Assembly (NCBI RefSeq): GCF_020166335.1
Contig: NZ_JAIUJR010000001.1
Location: 702,030 to 766,029 of the forward strand
Length of the DNA stretch: 64,000 nucleotides
From: Winogradskyella alexanderae
GTDB lineage: Bacteria > Bacteroidota > Bacteroidia > Flavobacteriales > Flavobacteriaceae
Direction of reading: 5' to 3'
The translations under genes and the position numbers were made by a program. Positions 63,099-64,000 of the stretch are shown here, piece after piece (the first letter of the stretch is position 1; every line of letters begins with the position of its first letter). The notes below the pieces were generated by a model. It did no database searches, had not been told where the DNA came from, and saw only the letters and a list, made by a program, of their open reading frames with translations.

Positions 63099-63845
63099 TT
63101 ATTTTTTTAATTCTTGTTCGATTAACTTTAGTATTTCTAAATTATTTAGTCTAATTTTTTTTAGTTCTCTTATATAATTGTTTGAGTAATAAAACATTTG
63201 TTGGGTATAATTTTCAAATAGTGGATCCCTAAATAAACCAACGAAATTAGATGAGTGCTTGCTACCTTTATCATTGGGTATTTTTTTAGCAATATCCCTT
63301 GCTTGGGTATAGCTATGTATCAATCGATAATATGGGTCTGAACCGTAACTTACAAGAAGTTCAATCTCTTCATAAGAATCAATAACCAAGTCCTCCCAAG
63401 TGAATAATAATTTAGTTAAAGGCTCTCCTTTAATTAAATGAATATCTCCTGAGGATATAGCAGAACGCAAGGCCCCGTTAAATGGATTAAAACTATCTGC
63501 ATACCCACCATGTCCCAAGTTTTCTTTTAACACTGTATTGTCTGTGATATCATTTATAGAATCGATCAAATCTCTTGTTTTCCGAAATTTCCAAAAGCTT
63601 TTTTCTTGGTTTTCTATTTTTCCGTCTAATTGTTTAAGATTCTCTTCAAAATCTAATTTTAAGGCCAATAATACTTTCTGTTTTTGTTTGGTGTTTATGC
63701 TATCGTTTCTCCATTCATTTAATTGAATGGCTATTAAAATACCAATAACAACGAGGATAATTTCGCCAATCGCATATTTTAGGTATTTGCCTGTTTTGTT
63801 TTTCTCCATAAGGTCATAGCGTATTTTTCTAAAGAATTTTATCAT
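63099..63845 (-). CDS. DUF6090 family membrane protein, paralogue 4
   Basis: Protein of 248 residues. The start MIKFFRKIRYDLMEKNKTGK and the helix EIILVVIGILIAIQLNEW are slightly different from the other three, so it is the most distant copy. The rest is helical and ends LKLIEQELKK. It is the first gene of the four. The stop region matches the repeat TTACGCTTTCGTTATTTTT and runs into the start of paralogue 3. Confidence 0.84.
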   Translation of the reverse strand: MIKFFRKIRYDLMEKNKTGKYLKYAIGEIILVVIGILIAIQLNEWRNDSINTKQKQKVLLALKLDFEENLKQLDGKIENQEKSFWKFRKTRDLIDSINDITDNTVLKENLGHGGYADSFNPFNGALRSAISSGDIHLIKGEPLTKLLFTWEDLVIDSYEEIELLVSYGSDPYYRLIHSYTQARDIAKKIPNDKGSKHSSNFVGLFRDPLFENYTQQMFYYSNNYIRELKKIRLNNLEILKLIEQELKK

Positions 63846-64000
63846 TGGTTAATAGTTTCTAGAAAGGTAGGATAATTAATTAATACGAGTTCTGGATAAT
63901 GAAGCACAACAGAGCGCTAAACGCAGTTCTGCTTTGAGAATGAAAAGATAATAAATTCCTTAGCAATAATTGGAGAATGGGTCTTCCTTATACTCTCTAA
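63846..64000. other. Upstream region of DUF6090 paralogue 4
   Basis: No gene seen to the window edge. TTCTGGATAATGAAGCAC at 63890-63906 nearly repeats the leader of paralogue 2 (61669-61685). An AGCGCT palindrome follows at about 63914. Confidence 0.5.

Noticed and set aside
60138..64000. Insertion sequence or prophage explaining the DUF6090 patch
   Set aside because: No transposase, integrase, phage gene or terminal inverted repeats with target duplication were seen in the window.

Overview
The window is about 64 kb of an A+T-rich chromosome of a member of the Bacteroidota, most likely a Flavobacteriaceae species. The evidence is: three large exported proteins ending in type IX secretion (T9SS) sorting domains, an S16 ribosomal protein with the long Ala/Glu tail of this phylum, a DnaE polymerase with an N-terminal DnaQ-type exonuclease, many lipoproteins with SCN/SCG-type lipoboxes, several DUF6090 proteins, and promoters of the Bacteroidota type (TTTG, about 19 nt, TAnnTTTG), seen most clearly before tRNA-Asp, rpsP and a 55-codon peptide gene. 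Species cannot be fixed from the sequence.

Layout. 1-12 kb is a ferredoxin-centred energy block: nifJ (pyruvate:ferredoxin oxidoreductase, truncated by the window edge) and a 2[4Fe-4S] ferredoxin on the minus strand, divergent korAB (2-oxoacid:ferredoxin oxidoreductase), then a complete Rnf operon (rseC-like, rnfB, C, D, G, E, A) on the minus strand and a divergent 2Fe-2S ferredoxin. Together they can reduce ferredoxin from 2-oxoacids and reoxidise it with NAD+ while moving ions. 12-18 kb holds housekeeping genes (metallophosphoesterase, SGNH lipoprotein, glutaryl-CoA dehydrogenase-like enzyme, tRNA methyltransferase, rimM, rpsP) and a calcium-repeat lipoprotein. 18-27 kb holds dnaE, a duplicated T9SS surface protein, trxA, a DUF58 protein and tRNA-Asp. 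27-36 kb holds a 1633-residue T9SS protein, then a tiny exported peptide followed by a TPR sensor kinase and a LuxR-type regulator. 36-45 kb is mixed: membrane proteins, a glycosyltransferase with a flippase-like partner, and ruvC, hemW and small genes.

45-51.6 kb is the most striking part: a tight seven-gene signalling operon made of a single-domain response regulator, an H-NOX haem protein, a PAS histidine kinase, a FIST-domain protein (the fold of NosP NO sensors), a second histidine kinase, an HPt protein and a LytTR regulator. A pair of near-identical 17-bp direct repeats lies upstream, with the geometry of a LytTR operator. It looks like a two-input nitric-oxide phosphorelay with autoregulation.

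51.9-60 kb holds another T9SS protein, an MscS channel, a two-cupin lipoprotein and small metabolic or stress-type enzymes. 60-64 kb is an accessory patch: four DUF6090 membrane proteins and one 63-residue membrane protein on the minus strand, separated by repeated intergenic DNA with inverted repeats that resembles cassette-type recombination sites.
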